Shown one piece after another: positions 1 to 8,789 of a DNA stretch of 61,827 bases. The notes under the pieces were generated by a model. That model saw nothing but the letters and a program-made list of their open reading frames with translations. It was not told where the DNA came from and did no database searches. The stretch is from an uncultured Eubacteriales bacterium (GTDB lineage Bacteria; Bacillota; Clostridia; Christensenellales; Aristaeellaceae). A program made the position numbers and the translations under genes. The stretch is from assembly GCA_902785105.1 (NCBI GenBank), contig CACZXF010000015.1, positions 1 through 61,827 of the forward strand. Reading direction: 5' to 3'. Within the stretch, counting starts at the first letter, position 1. Every line of letters starts with the position of its first letter.

Positions 1-99
1 TACTTGAATCCATGTTATGATGTAGCGCCGTATACCTGACCGGTACGTACGGTGCAACGGGAGGGGCGAGGGCTATGGCCCTCCTTCTACCCTATTGGG

Positions 100-2478
100 T
101 CAGGGTATGTTTTCAAAGTCGCCAAGGCCGCGAATGATGCGCGTAAGGGTAAAGCGCAGGCGTTCCATGGGGCGCAACCCCCGCAGGAAACGGCGATAGG
201 CGCGGAGACCGAGCTCCACGTTTTCCTTCTTCATCGGGCGTCCACCATAGCGGCTGTAGCTGATGGCCTGGACAAAATCGACGTAATCGGGATTGTCCAG
301 TTCCTTGCAGATCCGCTGGACAAAGGCGTCCGGTGTCTCGCCATTCTGAGGTGACTGTCCCATGTGGGCCAGGAGCGTCAGGTTGGCGCGATAGGCGATC
401 ATCGCGGCCTGCTGGGCGCGGCGGCTCTTGCCGCACAGCGCCATTGGGTCGGAGGCCTCCAGCCGCTTCTTGACCCAAATGGCGGCCAGTATGAGCAGCG
501 CCAGCAGCAATAGCGGAATCAGGAACCAGGGAGTGTTTCCACTCTGGCTTTCCGGATCAGGATCATCCGGTGGCGGCGTTTCATCTTCCTCAGGGGTATC
601 GTTGTTGTCATCCTCGGGGTTTTCCTCCGGATTGTCCTCTGAGTTCTCCTCGTTGTCATCCTCGGTGTCGTTCTCGGAATTTTCCTCGGAATTATTCTCC
701 TCCGGCGGCTCTGAGGCATCGTCCTCGGTTTCACCATCCATGTTTTCAGATTTATCTTCGAAGGGTGTCTGCTCGGTGTTTTCTTCACCTGTGCCAAAGC
801 TGAAGCGCTCCTCGCCGTTCCCGCCGCCGGTGCCAGCATCGCCGTGGCCAGGGCCGCCGTTTGTGGCGTCGAAGGGAATCCAGCCCATGCCTTTGAAATA
901 GACCTCCGCCCAGGCGTGGGCGTCCATGCCGGTGAGGGTGACGGTATCTCCCGCCCCGACGCGGGCGTAATAGCCCTCCACATAGCGCGTGGGCAGTCCC
1001 GCCAGTCGGCCCATTACCGCCATGGCCGTGGCGAAATAGCTGCAATAGCCCTCTTTTGATTCCAACACAAACCAGGAGGCGAAATCCCGCCCCTGCGGCG
1101 GATATTCCACGTCCAGTTTATAGCGCATGTTCCTGCGCAGGTAGCCCGCAATGGCCATGGCACGGTCATAGGCATTGTCCGCGCCCGTGGTCAACTGTGC
1201 GGTGAGCTGCATGAGTCCCGGCTCAACGCCGCTGGGAAGCTGACTGTGGGCGGCGAGTATGGCGTCATATTGGGAATCGTTGGCATTTTCCGCCGCGATG
1301 GCCGCCTGCCGGAACGCTTCGCTGAATATAGGGTTCAGGGATTCCACGCCGTAGACGTCGCCCGTCTGCGCCTCGCGGGCCATGAACATCTCGCCGGAGG
1401 AATTGTAGTAGACCGCGTTGGAGAGATCCATGTCGAAGCGGTTCAACCGCCCCGGCACGAAAAGCGTCGATGTGGAAGAATCCAGAAGCTCTACCTGCCC
1501 GCTGACGGCATCGAAGCCCTGTGTGTTATCGTAATTCAGGTTAAATACCCTGTCGCGGACGGCGCGGTGGGTCAGGTCAAAATAGAGGTAGCGGTTCTTC
1601 GACGTGACGTCGATCCAGGAATACCCGGTGTAGGTGCTGCGTATGGTGCCGCGCAGCAGCAGGTCGCCGTCCGCTGTCACCCGCATCACCGGATTGGGGT
1701 CGGGATTGGCGGGACCGCCCAGCATGGCCACCGGCTGTCCATCCACCTCGCCGCCGTGGTTATAGCCTTCCTCGCTGATGGAAAAGGCGATGCGCTCGTG
1801 GGTGAAGTTGAAATACTGTTCAAAGACGTTGCGTACGCGGTTCGCCAGCTCCTCCATCGGAGGCCAGGTGACGCGGCTCGCGGGGGAGAGCATCAGTGCC
1901 AGCGCCACCGCCAGTATCGAGGGAATCAGCACCCGAAGGGGCAGAGCGTCCCGCGGCCCGAGGTCTGAAAGCGCAAAGGCCATGGCCCCGGCTACCAGTC
2001 CCGGCACCGTCGCGGCGATGGAGGCCCTTGCGGACATGCCGTGGCTGAACACCAGCATCGAAGCCAGCAGCATGATCGCCAGCCCGGACAGCCCCTGCTG
2101 ATACAGCAACAGAAAGAAGAGCATTGCCATCACCAGCGCCGCGCAGATCAGCAGCGTCTCGAGGACGTTCATCTGTGCAGAGCTGACAATGCCCGACTGC
2201 CATGCGGCAAAGAACGCCGGTATGGCCCGCATACCCGGCAGGTGGGACAGGATGTAGCCCCCCGAAATCAGCCCGAGCCCGGCCAGCGCCAGCACCGCCG
2301 AGATGCCGGAGAAGGCCATCAGTCCGCAGGCCGCCGCCCCCAGCGCCGAGGCCAGCCACAGAGGCCGAGCCATGCTCACGCTCAACGCCGAGCCGATGGT
2401 CGTCAGCCCGCTGGCCGAAAACGCCATCGCCATCAGCGCCGTGGTGAGCGCTTTGTAGATTTTGGCTTTGTTACTCAT
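100..2478 (-). CDS. Membrane-bound transglutaminase-like protein (TgpA-type)
   Basis: A 792-residue protein. The N-terminal third holds several hydrophobic segments (about residues 10-190). A transglutaminase core follows, with the classic triad contexts GYCSYFA (Cys), DAHAWAEVYF (His) and WIPFDATNG (Asp). Next comes a roughly 85-residue Glu/Asp/Asn/Pro-rich linker, one more membrane helix (TPWFLIPLLLLALL) and a DUF4129-like cytoplasmic tail. This layout matches the TgpA/YebA family, which is usually encoded with MoxR and DUF58 proteins, as here. The catalytic domain probably faces outside; the substrate is unknown. It is the last gene of the 4841-to-100 minus-strand operon. No clear T-tailed terminator was seen after its stop. 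Confidence 0.88.
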   Translation of the reverse strand: MSNKAKIYKALTTALMAMAFSASGLTTIGSALSVSMARPLWLASALGAAACGLMAFSGISAVLALAGLGLISGGYILSHLPGMRAIPAFFAAWQSGIVSSAQMNVLETLLICAALVMAMLFFLLLYQQGLSGLAIMLLASMLVFSHGMSARASIAATVPGLVAGAMAFALSDLGPRDALPLRVLIPSILAVALALMLSPASRVTWPPMEELANRVRNVFEQYFNFTHERIAFSISEEGYNHGGEVDGQPVAMLGGPANPDPNPVMRVTADGDLLLRGTIRSTYTGYSWIDVTSKNRYLYFDLTHRAVRDRVFNLNYDNTQGFDAVSGQVELLDSSTSTLFVPGRLNRFDMDLSNAVYYNSSGEMFMAREAQTGDVYGVESLNPIFSEAFRQAAIAAENANDSQYDAILAAHSQLPSGVEPGLMQLTAQLTTGADNAYDRAMAIAGYLRRNMRYKLDVEYPPQGRDFASWFVLESKEGYCSYFATAMAVMGRLAGLPTRYVEGYYARVGAGDTVTLTGMDAHAWAEVYFKGMGWIPFDATNGGPGHGDAGTGGGNGEERFSFGTGEENTEQTPFEDKSENMDGETEDDASEPPEENNSEENSENDTEDDNEENSEDNPEENPEDDNNDTPEEDETPPPDDPDPESQSGNTPWFLIPLLLLALLILAAIWVKKRLEASDPMALCGKSRRAQQAAMIAYRANLTLLAHMGQSPQNGETPDAFVQRICKELDNPDYVDFVQAISYSRYGGRPMKKENVELGLRAYRRFLRGLRPMERLRFTLTRIIRGLGDFENIP

Positions 2479-2507
2479 AATCTATTTAGATTTGGACATG
2501 ATCCGTT

Positions 2508-3722
2508 CTAATCGTAGTCGTCATCAAAGTCCCGATCAGCGCGGGTGGAAACGGGGTGATCGATGGTCCAGGGATCCAGCTGCTCCGCCTGCACGCCTCC
2601 CATGCGGAGGCGCTCCAGCATGGTCAGGTTTTCTTCCCGCGCGTCATCGGAGATCCATATCAGCCGCGTGGTGATGCCGGACTGCTGCATCCTCAGCACC
2701 GTGTCCGCGATGCGGGAGGTCAGCCGCGCCGTCACCAGCACCGCGCCGCCGGTGCGCTGGAGACGCGCTTGCATCAGCAACAGTACCTTTTCATAATCAT
2801 AGGGGCTGTCAAATACCACCCGCAGCATGGCGTCCTCGTAGGGCGGGAAGTCGGCGGGGGCCTGGCCTGCCAGCTCAGAGGGATGGGCGTTGGTCAATGG
2901 CATCCGCGTGGGATAGCCCGCCTCAAGCTGGGCCTTCACCGCGTTCAGGCTGGCCTCGCAGACGCAATCCTCGATGGTGAGCTGCTGGTCCTTCAGCGCC
3001 GTCACCTGCTGTAGATCGGGGATGACCAGCGTGTCCGGCCGGGCGCTCTCCTCATAGGTGCGCACCATCAGCTCCCGCTTGCGCAATGACAGCTTCCAGT
3101 GGACCTTCTTTAATTCGTCCCCGTCCTGCCATTTGCGCACGTCCGAGGGCAATGCGTTGTCCTCCGTGGCGGTGGAGCGGAATTCGGGTCCCATATCCGC
3201 GTTTTTCAAAAGCATGGGCTCAATGTCCGTCACCCGCGGGTGGACTTCCATTTTAACCAATTTCAGGTTGGGCCGTCGGGACAAGTCGATCATGCCGAAG
3301 ATATCCGTGACGGTGATTTTTGTCACACCGGCCTCATATACGCCGCGATGGGGACAGTGGATCACCTGTCGAAATGTGCGGGACACAAAGGGCGGCGACG
3401 TGACGTTGACCTCCTGGGTCCCGGAAAAACCCGAGGGCACGCTGAGCTGTACGCGAATGGCCGAAACCGGGAGTATCGACGTGTGGCGCACGGTGAATAC
3501 CGTCATCAGGCTTTCGCCGCGGGTTACCCTTGCCTTGACGCCTTTTAATTCAAATCGAATCGACCAGAGCGTCCACAGGGCGGAAAACAGTCCCAGCGCC
3601 AGCATCATCAGCAGCATGAAGAATACCAGGTAATAGAGCCGCGTCCCCGTGGAAAGTCCCGCTGCCAGCAGCGCCGCCATGCACAGCGCGTAGCCTACGC
3701 GCCGGGCGTTTAGTATGTTCAT
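2508..3722 (-). CDS. DUF58 domain-containing protein
   Basis: A 404-residue protein with two N-terminal membrane segments (about residues 10-55), a beta-rich middle and the DUF58 signature region around 'RKWQDGDELKKVHWKLSLRK'. The C-terminal part is von Willebrand A-like. DUF58 proteins pair with MoxR ATPases and transglutaminases in putative envelope-protein assembly modules, and this gene lies between those two partners, 29 bases upstream of the transglutaminase gene. The role is inferred from family and context; no catalytic residues are known. Confidence 0.87.
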   Translation of the reverse strand: MNILNARRVGYALCMAALLAAGLSTGTRLYYLVFFMLLMMLALGLFSALWTLWSIRFELKGVKARVTRGESLMTVFTVRHTSILPVSAIRVQLSVPSGFSGTQEVNVTSPPFVSRTFRQVIHCPHRGVYEAGVTKITVTDIFGMIDLSRRPNLKLVKMEVHPRVTDIEPMLLKNADMGPEFRSTATEDNALPSDVRKWQDGDELKKVHWKLSLRKRELMVRTYEESARPDTLVIPDLQQVTALKDQQLTIEDCVCEASLNAVKAQLEAGYPTRMPLTNAHPSELAGQAPADFPPYEDAMLRVVFDSPYDYEKVLLLMQARLQRTGGAVLVTARLTSRIADTVLRMQQSGITTRLIWISDDAREENLTMLERLRMGGVQAEQLDPWTIDHPVSTRADRDFDDDYD

Positions 3723-3893
3723 GATTTAAAGCTTTGCTCCATGAGTCTTATTTTTCCAGTGCCAAAGATGAACAAGGATTTATCGAGCTAATGGAAAATA
3801 GATAATGAAAAATGCCTTTGTTTGCGGACGGACTAATCATTCTCCGTTTCCCATTCTCAAACAAATCCCAATTCATCAACGAAATGCTGAACT
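3723..3893. other. MoxR-DUF58 spacer with degenerate repeat ends
   Basis: This 171-base AT-richer spacer inside the operon contains 'aacaaggatttatcg' and, about 90 bases later, 'caaatcccaattcatcaacg'. Both resemble the outer ends of the dispersed intergenic element seen at 34304, 35875 and 54484, with the GC-rich centre missing. No convincing gene was seen. The match is partial, so remnant status is tentative. Confidence 0.35.
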
Positions 3894-4841
3894 TTATTTG
3901 ACCTTCACCGGCACCTGCACCGAGCCCATGACGTTGTTCAGTACCCGCTGGGCGGTCATATTGCGCATCCTTGCCTCGGGACTGAGCACCAGACGATGGG
4001 CTAGCACGGGCTCGGCCATCTTCTGGACGTCCTCGGGGCGCACATAATCCCGCCCCTCCAGCAGCGCGTTGGCCTGGGAGGCCCGCACCAGCGATATGGC
4101 GGCGCGTGTGGAGACGCCAAGCTGTAGCGCGCCGCTGCGCCGGGAGGCCGCCGCGATGGCGGAGACATAGACGCGAATCTCCTTCGCCGCGTAGACCTTC
4201 TCCACCTCCTGCTGGAGCCTGACAATATCCGAGCTTGAACAGATGGGCCGCAGTTCCTCCATGGGGCGGGTGGAACCGGTGTAGCGCTCCAGTATGGCAG
4301 CCTCCTCCTCGGCGGTGGGATAGCCGATGGAGATGCGCATGAAGAACCGGTCAAGCTGAGCCTCGGGCAGGGGATAAGTGCCCACAAAGTCCACCGGGTT
4401 CTGGGTCGCCAGCACGATGAAGGGCTCCGGCATCGGATAGGTCACGCCATCCACGGAGACCTGCCCCTCCTCCATGACCTCTAAAAGCGACGATTGGGTC
4501 TTGGGCGAGGTGCGGTTGATCTCGTCTGCCAGTACAATCTGGCTCATGATCATGCCCGGCCGGTATTCCAGCTCGCCGGTCTTGAAGTTGGCGATGGAAA
4601 AGCCCGTTATATCCGAGGGCGTGATGTCCGGGGTGAACTGTATGCGCTTGAAGGAGCAGTCCAGCGACCGCGCCAGTGCGCTGGCCAGCGTGGTCTTGCC
4701 CACGCCGGGCACATCCTCGATCAGCACATGCCCCCGACACAGCAGCGCGATCATCATCAGCTCCACCGCGCTCTCCTTGCCCACGATCACCTTGCCCACG
4801 TTTTTCGTCAACAACTGCGCAAAGCGCTGCGTTACCTGCAT
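3894..4841 (-). CDS. MoxR family AAA+ ATPase
   Basis: A 315-residue AAA+ ATPase of the MoxR class. Walker A is VPGVGKTTLA, Walker B is LADEINR, sensor 1 is LATQNPVD, and there is an arginine-finger/sensor 2 lid region near the C-terminus. MoxR ATPases act as chaperone-like remodelers for VWA/DUF58 partners. An upstream in-frame ATG exists at 4898, but the start at 4841 is preceded by AAAGGAG at good spacing and begins MQVTQRFAQL. It is the first gene of the operon MoxR-DUF58-transglutaminase, although 171 bases separate it from DUF58. Confidence 0.92.
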   Translation of the reverse strand: MQVTQRFAQLLTKNVGKVIVGKESAVELMMIALLCRGHVLIEDVPGVGKTTLASALARSLDCSFKRIQFTPDITPSDITGFSIANFKTGELEYRPGMIMSQIVLADEINRTSPKTQSSLLEVMEEGQVSVDGVTYPMPEPFIVLATQNPVDFVGTYPLPEAQLDRFFMRISIGYPTAEEEAAILERYTGSTRPMEELRPICSSSDIVRLQQEVEKVYAAKEIRVYVSAIAAASRRSGALQLGVSTRAAISLVRASQANALLEGRDYVRPEDVQKMAEPVLAHRLVLSPEARMRNMTAQRVLNNVMGSVQVPVKVK

Positions 4842-4889
4842 AAATATTGTCTCCTTTAGAATAGTTGACCACAGATTCATCCAATAATA

Positions 4890-4918
4890 AGTATACATTT
4901 TTATTCGCCGTTTTACAA
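4890..4918 (-). promoter_or_regulatory. Sigma-A promoter of the MoxR operon
   Basis: Minus-strand -35 TTGTAA (4913-4918), a 17-base spacer, and -10 TATACT (4890-4895). It lies about 50 bases upstream of the MoxR start. The -35 box overlaps the left arm of the inverted repeat at 4904-4941. Confidence 0.7.
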
Positions 4919-4941
4919 TAAAATCTGTGCAAAACGGCGAA
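4904..4941. promoter_or_regulatory. Perfect 11-bp inverted repeat, candidate shared operator
   Basis: TTCGCCGTTTT at 4904-4914 is mirrored by AAAACGGCGAA at 4931-4941 with 16 bases between. It lies between the divergent MoxR and acpS genes, overlapping the MoxR -35 and lying immediately upstream of the acpS -10. A regulator bound here could control both operons. An RNA hairpin is possible but no T-run follows. Confidence 0.5.
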
Positions 4942-4945
4942 GGTG

Positions 4946-4954
4946 TGCTATAAT
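4946..4954 (+). promoter_or_regulatory. Extended -10 promoter of the acpS operon
   Basis: TGCTATAAT is an extended -10 element (TG-N-TATAAT) 52 bases before the acpS start. No good -35 is visible, which is typical for extended -10 promoters. Confidence 0.55.
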
Positions 4955-5006
4955 ATTAAAAAAACGGCCACAATTTGAACCTGTTCTTAACCGGGAGGGC
5001 GACGCT

Positions 5007-5375
5007 GTGATCAGAGGCATCGGTCTTGATCTTTGCAACATCGAGCGCATGGCGAAGGCCATCGAGAAGGAACGCTTCCTCGAAAGGGTCTTTACGGAAA
5101 TGGAGCGCGAGCGCATCCTTGCGGCATCGGTACTTCGGCGCGGTGAGATTGCGGCTGGTTTGTTTGCCTCCAAGGAGGCCGTGGCCAAGGCGCTGGGGAC
5201 GGGCTTCGACGGCTTCGGCCCCGCCGATATCGAGGTCCTTCCTGATGAGAAGGGCTGTCCCGTCTGCACATTGCATCATGGCGCCGCGGAGCTTTTGGGC
5301 AGCGGGCGAATGTGGGTCAGTATTACCCACGAATCCGGCATGGCCGCCGCAACGGCGATACGGGAGGAGGATTGA
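5007..5375 (+). CDS. acpS: Holo-[acyl-carrier-protein] synthase
   Basis: A 122-residue protein, the usual AcpS length. It transfers 4'-phosphopantetheine from CoA to the serine of acyl carrier protein. The conserved metal-binding Asp lies in GIGLDLCNIER (D8) and the Glu in ASKEAVAKALGTG (E57). The start is GTG, preceded by GGGAGGG. It ends one base before nnr, so the two are co-transcribed; the acpS-nnr order is common in Firmicutes. Confidence 0.95.
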   Translation: MIRGIGLDLCNIERMAKAIEKERFLERVFTEMERERILAASVLRRGEIAAGLFASKEAVAKALGTGFDGFGPADIEVLPDEKGCPVCTLHHGAAELLGSGRMWVSITHESGMAAATAIREED

Positions 5376-5376
5376 C

Positions 5377-6867
5377 ATGAAGCCATTGATCACCCCCGCC
5401 GCCATGCGGGCCATGGAGCGGCGCTATTTTGACGAGACCGGCACGCTGTCCATCGATCTCATGGAGACGGCAGCCCGGTCCCTGTGCGATATCATTCTTA
5501 AAAGGTATGGTCCGGATAAACTGATCGGCTTTGCATGTGGCCCCGGCGGCAACGGCGGCGACGGTTACGCCTGCGCGAGAATGTACCGCGAGGCGGGCGG
5601 AAGGGCATTCATCATATCCACCGGAGAACCGACCTCCCCGGATGCCGCAGAGAATCTTCGCCGGGCGTGTAAGGCGGGAGTTCCGGAGGATTTGGAAGCA
5701 CGCCCGGATATATGGGTGGACGCCCTTTATGGCACAGGATTGTCCCGTGCGCCAACCGGCCTTTCTGCGGAATTGATCGACCGCATCAATGCTGATCACG
5801 CCTCGGGCAGCGCTGTGATCGCCGTGGACATTCCCTCCGGTCTGAACGGCTTGACCGGAATGGCCTATCATCCCTGCGTCCGGGCCGATCTGACCTGTAC
5901 CTTTCAGTACGTCAAGCCAGGGTGCTTTCTGGCGGATGGATTGGATGTGGCGGGGGAGGTACTGACGCTGGACATCGGCATTCCCGAAGCCTTTTATCCA
6001 GCGGACAGTCCCGCGATTATCGACGAGTCCGACATTCATGCCTTTCTTTCAAAGCGCCCCCGGAATTTCCACAAGGGCAACGCCGGTCATCTGCTCATCG
6101 TGGCGGGCTCTTTCGGCATGGCCGGGGCCGCGGCGCTCTGCGCGCTGTCGGCGATGGTCTGCGGCGCGGGACTGGTGACCATAGCCTGTCCGCGCTCCAT
6201 CGTGCCCATGCTGCAAACCCTCGCCCCCTGCGCCATGTGCGTGCCTCTGCCGGAGGCGGACGGCGCGATTTCGGCGGAGGCGGTCGATGTGCTGAAAGCC
6301 ATCCTGCCCGGCAAGGACGCCGTGGTCTGCGGCTGTGGGCTGTCCAGACGGGCGTCGCTGGAAGTGATTCAGACGGTATTGGCCTGCGGCCTGCCCGCAC
6401 TGCTGGATGCCGATGGGCTGAATATCATTTCAGAAAATGACGCATTAAAGGCTATGCTTCATCCCCATCACCTGCTGACTCCCCACCCCGGAGAGGCCGC
6501 GCGGCTCCTTGGAAAAAGGATTGAAAACCCCATAGACGATGCCTTTAAGCTGAAGGTTTTGGGTTGCCAGACACTGTTGAAGGGCTCGGCCACGGTGATT
6601 CCCGTTGGGAATCGTGCGTTACTTTCCGTCAGCGGCACCAGCGGCATGGCGAAGGGCGGCAGCGGCGATTGTCTCTCGGGGGTCATCGGCGCGCTGATGG
6701 CCCAGAATAAGATGTTGACAGGTGATAAATTGGCGATGTGCGCCGCCGTGGGGAGTGAACTGCACGGCCTCGCGGGGGAAGCCGCCGCAAAAAAGCGCGG
6801 GATTCACGGTATGACGCCGCTGGATTTGATCGACGCCCTGCCAGAAGTGTTGAAGCGCTATGAATGA
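5377..6867 (+). CDS. nnr: Bifunctional NAD(P)H-hydrate repair enzyme
   Basis: A 496-residue fusion. The N-terminal NAD(P)HX epimerase domain has GPGGNGGDGY. The C-terminal ADP-dependent (S)-NAD(P)H-hydrate dehydratase domain has LTPHPGEA and KGGSGDCLSG. It repairs hydrated NAD(P)H. The ATG start has GGGAGGAGG upstream. An in-frame extension further upstream overlaps acpS in another frame and is rejected. Confidence 0.95.
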   Translation: MKPLITPAAMRAMERRYFDETGTLSIDLMETAARSLCDIILKRYGPDKLIGFACGPGGNGGDGYACARMYREAGGRAFIISTGEPTSPDAAENLRRACKAGVPEDLEARPDIWVDALYGTGLSRAPTGLSAELIDRINADHASGSAVIAVDIPSGLNGLTGMAYHPCVRADLTCTFQYVKPGCFLADGLDVAGEVLTLDIGIPEAFYPADSPAIIDESDIHAFLSKRPRNFHKGNAGHLLIVAGSFGMAGAAALCALSAMVCGAGLVTIACPRSIVPMLQTLAPCAMCVPLPEADGAISAEAVDVLKAILPGKDAVVCGCGLSRRASLEVIQTVLACGLPALLDADGLNIISENDALKAMLHPHHLLTPHPGEAARLLGKRIENPIDDAFKLKVLGCQTLLKGSATVIPVGNRALLSVSGTSGMAKGGSGDCLSGVIGALMAQNKMLTGDKLAMCAAVGSELHGLAGEAAAKKRGIHGMTPLDLIDALPEVLKRYE

Positions 6868-7324
6868 TCCCTTTGCAAAGCGTCTCAGAGAGACTGTGAG
6901 GGCTGTCTTACCCCAAAACGCATTCCTTCGGCGGGACAGGGGCGACGCGCTATTCATCACTGACGCCCCGCGCCGGGGCATGAATCCCGATTGGGCGTCA
7001 CTGGGCTTTCTCTGTGAGACAAAGGACGGACTGGCACGCATAACCCCCGGTCCCATCTGGCTGAATGCACTGGAATCGGAGTATGCCTTGCCTCCCGACC
7101 GCCTTTGCCGCACATTTGCGCGATTCAAGGGCACGCCATCCCCGGCGTCAATTCAACTGTTCGCTCTGGGCATGAAAATGCTGGATGGCGGGCCTTATGA
7201 TCCCGCCTTTGACCGCAGCCTCCGGCAGACCGCTGCCGAAGCCCTGCGCAAACACGAAAACTGCGGCGGGCTCTATGCCTGCGCGCTTATACACCATCGA
7301 ATAGAGAAGGAGAGATTGAAATGA
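6860..7324 (+). CDS. Protein of unknown function
   Basis: A 154-residue soluble protein that I do not recognise. It starts inside the last codons of nnr and its end overlaps the start of the MBL hydrolase by a few bases, so it is translationally coupled in the acpS-nnr operon. There is no signal peptide or membrane segment. The middle is rich in Pro/Arg/Asp (DAPRRGMNPDW, PPDRLCRTF). The overlapping position supports a real gene; its function cannot be deduced. Confidence 0.7.
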   Translation: MNDPFAKRLRETVRAVLPQNAFLRRDRGDALFITDAPRRGMNPDWASLGFLCETKDGLARITPGPIWLNALESEYALPPDRLCRTFARFKGTPSPASIQLFALGMKMLDGGPYDPAFDRSLRQTAAEALRKHENCGGLYACALIHHRIEKERLK

Positions 7325-7944
7325 AGCTGAAATGGCTGGGACATTCCTGTTTTGAGATCACGCTGAACAACGGCAAGGTGTTTGTCACCGATCCCTACGA
7401 CGACACCGTGGGCTACCCGTCCCTTCACGCCAAAGCGGACGTGGTGCTGTCCTCCCACGACCACTTCGACCATAACTACTTCGCCGCCATCGAGGGCGAA
7501 TATCAGCTCATCAACAAACCCGGCGAATACGAGTGTTTCGGTGCGAAGATCACCGGTGTCCACAGCTTCCACGACGAGGTCCGCGGCGCGAAGCGGGGCG
7601 AGAACGTCATCTTCACCCTTGAAGCCGACGGGGTGAAGCTGACCCACCTGGGCGACCTGGGCCACATGCCCGAGACTGAGGAACAGAAGGCCGCCATCCG
7701 CGGCGCGGACGTGCTGCTCATCCCCATCGGCGGCGTGTTCACCATCACCACCCCCGAGGCCGTGAAGGTCATCGAAGCCTACAAGCCCGTCGCCGCCATC
7801 GCCATGCACTATCGCAACCACCTCTGCAATTTCGATGTGGCCGACAACGCGGAATTCATCAAAGAGACCAACGCCGTCACCCTGCCCAACGAGGTCGAGG
7901 TCTTCAAAGGCGCACTCCAAGGCTGTTATGTGATGGAGATTTGA
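7321..7944 (+). CDS. MBL-fold metal-dependent hydrolase (UPF0173-like)
   Basis: A 207-residue metallo-beta-lactamase-fold protein. It begins MKLKWLGHSCFEI and carries the metal motif SSHDHFDHN, a later HLGDLGH segment and the C-terminal AMHYRNH segment, as in the UlaG/UPF0173 group. The substrate is unknown. It is the last gene of the acpS operon. A degraded intergenic repeat follows it, before cobM. Confidence 0.85.
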   Translation: MKLKWLGHSCFEITLNNGKVFVTDPYDDTVGYPSLHAKADVVLSSHDHFDHNYFAAIEGEYQLINKPGEYECFGAKITGVHSFHDEVRGAKRGENVIFTLEADGVKLTHLGDLGHMPETEEQKAAIRGADVLLIPIGGVFTITTPEAVKVIEAYKPVAAIAMHYRNHLCNFDVADNAEFIKETNAVTLPNEVEVFKGALQGCYVMEI

Positions 7945-7956
7945 AGACGATATATT

Positions 7957-8010
7957 GCTGAATAAGCAGGGAGTCGTCTCCCCTACAAATCCCAATTTAA
8001 TAACAAAATT
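7957..8010 (+). repeat. Degenerate copy of the dispersed intergenic element
   Basis: 'aataagcaggga' followed by 'gtctcccctacaaatcccaattta' joins the two outer ends of the element at 54484-54637 with the whole GC-rich centre missing. It fills most of the space between the MBL gene and cobM, where a cobalamin riboswitch might have been expected. Confidence 0.5.
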
Positions 8011-8033
8011 TGTATATTTTGGAGGAAATGCCA

Positions 8034-8789
8034 ATGGTACATTTTGTCGGCGCGGGCAGCGGCGCTGTGGATCTGATCACCGTGCGCGGCGCGAGGCTGC
8101 TTTCGGAGGCGGACGTCATCATCTACGCCGGATCGCTGGTTAATCCCGAGCTGCTGAAATACGCAAAGCCGGGCTGTGATATTCATGACAGCGCGAAGCT
8201 GACACTGGAGCAGGTCATCGCCATCATAAAAGCTGCCGAGGCCGCGGGGAAGACCACCGTCCGCCTGCACACCGGGGACTCCAGCATCTACGGCGCGGTG
8301 CGGGAGCAGTTTGACGAGCTGGAAAAGCTGGGCATCGAATACGACGTGTGTCCCGGCGTCAGTGCTTTCTGCGGCGCGGCGGCGGCGCTCCGGGCGGAAT
8401 ACACACTGCCCGACGTGTCCCAGTCCGTCATCATCACCCGCGCTGCGGGCCGCACGCCGGTGCCGGATAGGGAGAGCATTCGCAGCTTTGCCCAGCACAA
8501 GGCGACGATGGTGCTGTTCCTGACCACCTCCTTGGCTTATGACGCCCAGCGGGAGCTCATCGAGGGCGGCTATTCCCCGGAGACCCCTGCCGCGGTGGTC
8601 TACAAGGCTACCTGGCCGGACCAGAAGATCTTCCGCTGCACCGTGGGCACGCTGGGCGATACCGTCCGGGACAACGGGCTGACCAAGACCTCCCTGATCG
8701 TGGTGGGCGGTTTCCTGGGCGACAACTACGATCGCTCCAAGCTCTATGACCCCGGCTTCACCACTGAATTCCGGCAGGCTGAAAAATGA
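8034..8789 (+). CDS. cobM: Cobalt-precorrin-4 C11-methyltransferase
   Basis: A 251-residue SAM-dependent tetrapyrrole methylase (CobM/CbiF). It begins VHFVGAGSGAVDLIT, with GDSSIYGAV and CPGVSAFCGAAA typical of the family. It methylates C11 in corrin ring synthesis. The start at 8034 has TTTGGAGGA at ideal spacing. Alternatives at 8028 and 8010 are too near to, or ahead of, that site. It is the first gene of a tight corrinoid operon, and its stop overlaps the cbiG start as ATGA. Confidence 0.95.
   Translation: MVHFVGAGSGAVDLITVRGARLLSEADVIIYAGSLVNPELLKYAKPGCDIHDSAKLTLEQVIAIIKAAEAAGKTTVRLHTGDSSIYGAVREQFDELEKLGIEYDVCPGVSAFCGAAAALRAEYTLPDVSQSVIITRAAGRTPVPDRESIRSFAQHKATMVLFLTTSLAYDAQRELIEGGYSPETPAAVVYKATWPDQKIFRCTVGTLGDTVRDNGLTKTSLIVVGGFLGDNYDRSKLYDPGFTTEFRQAEK

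Noticed and set aside
68-83. GAGGGC-TATG-GCCCTC hairpin as terminator of the transglutaminase operon
   Set aside because: The stem is short and no T-run follows on the minus strand.
428-901. Ser-rich open frame on the plus strand
   Set aside because: Antisense image of the acidic low-complexity linker of the transglutaminase-like protein; no start signal.
7945-8033. Cobalamin riboswitch before cobM
   Set aside because: Looked for the B12-box and the typical long leader; only 89 bases are present and they match the dispersed repeat remnant.
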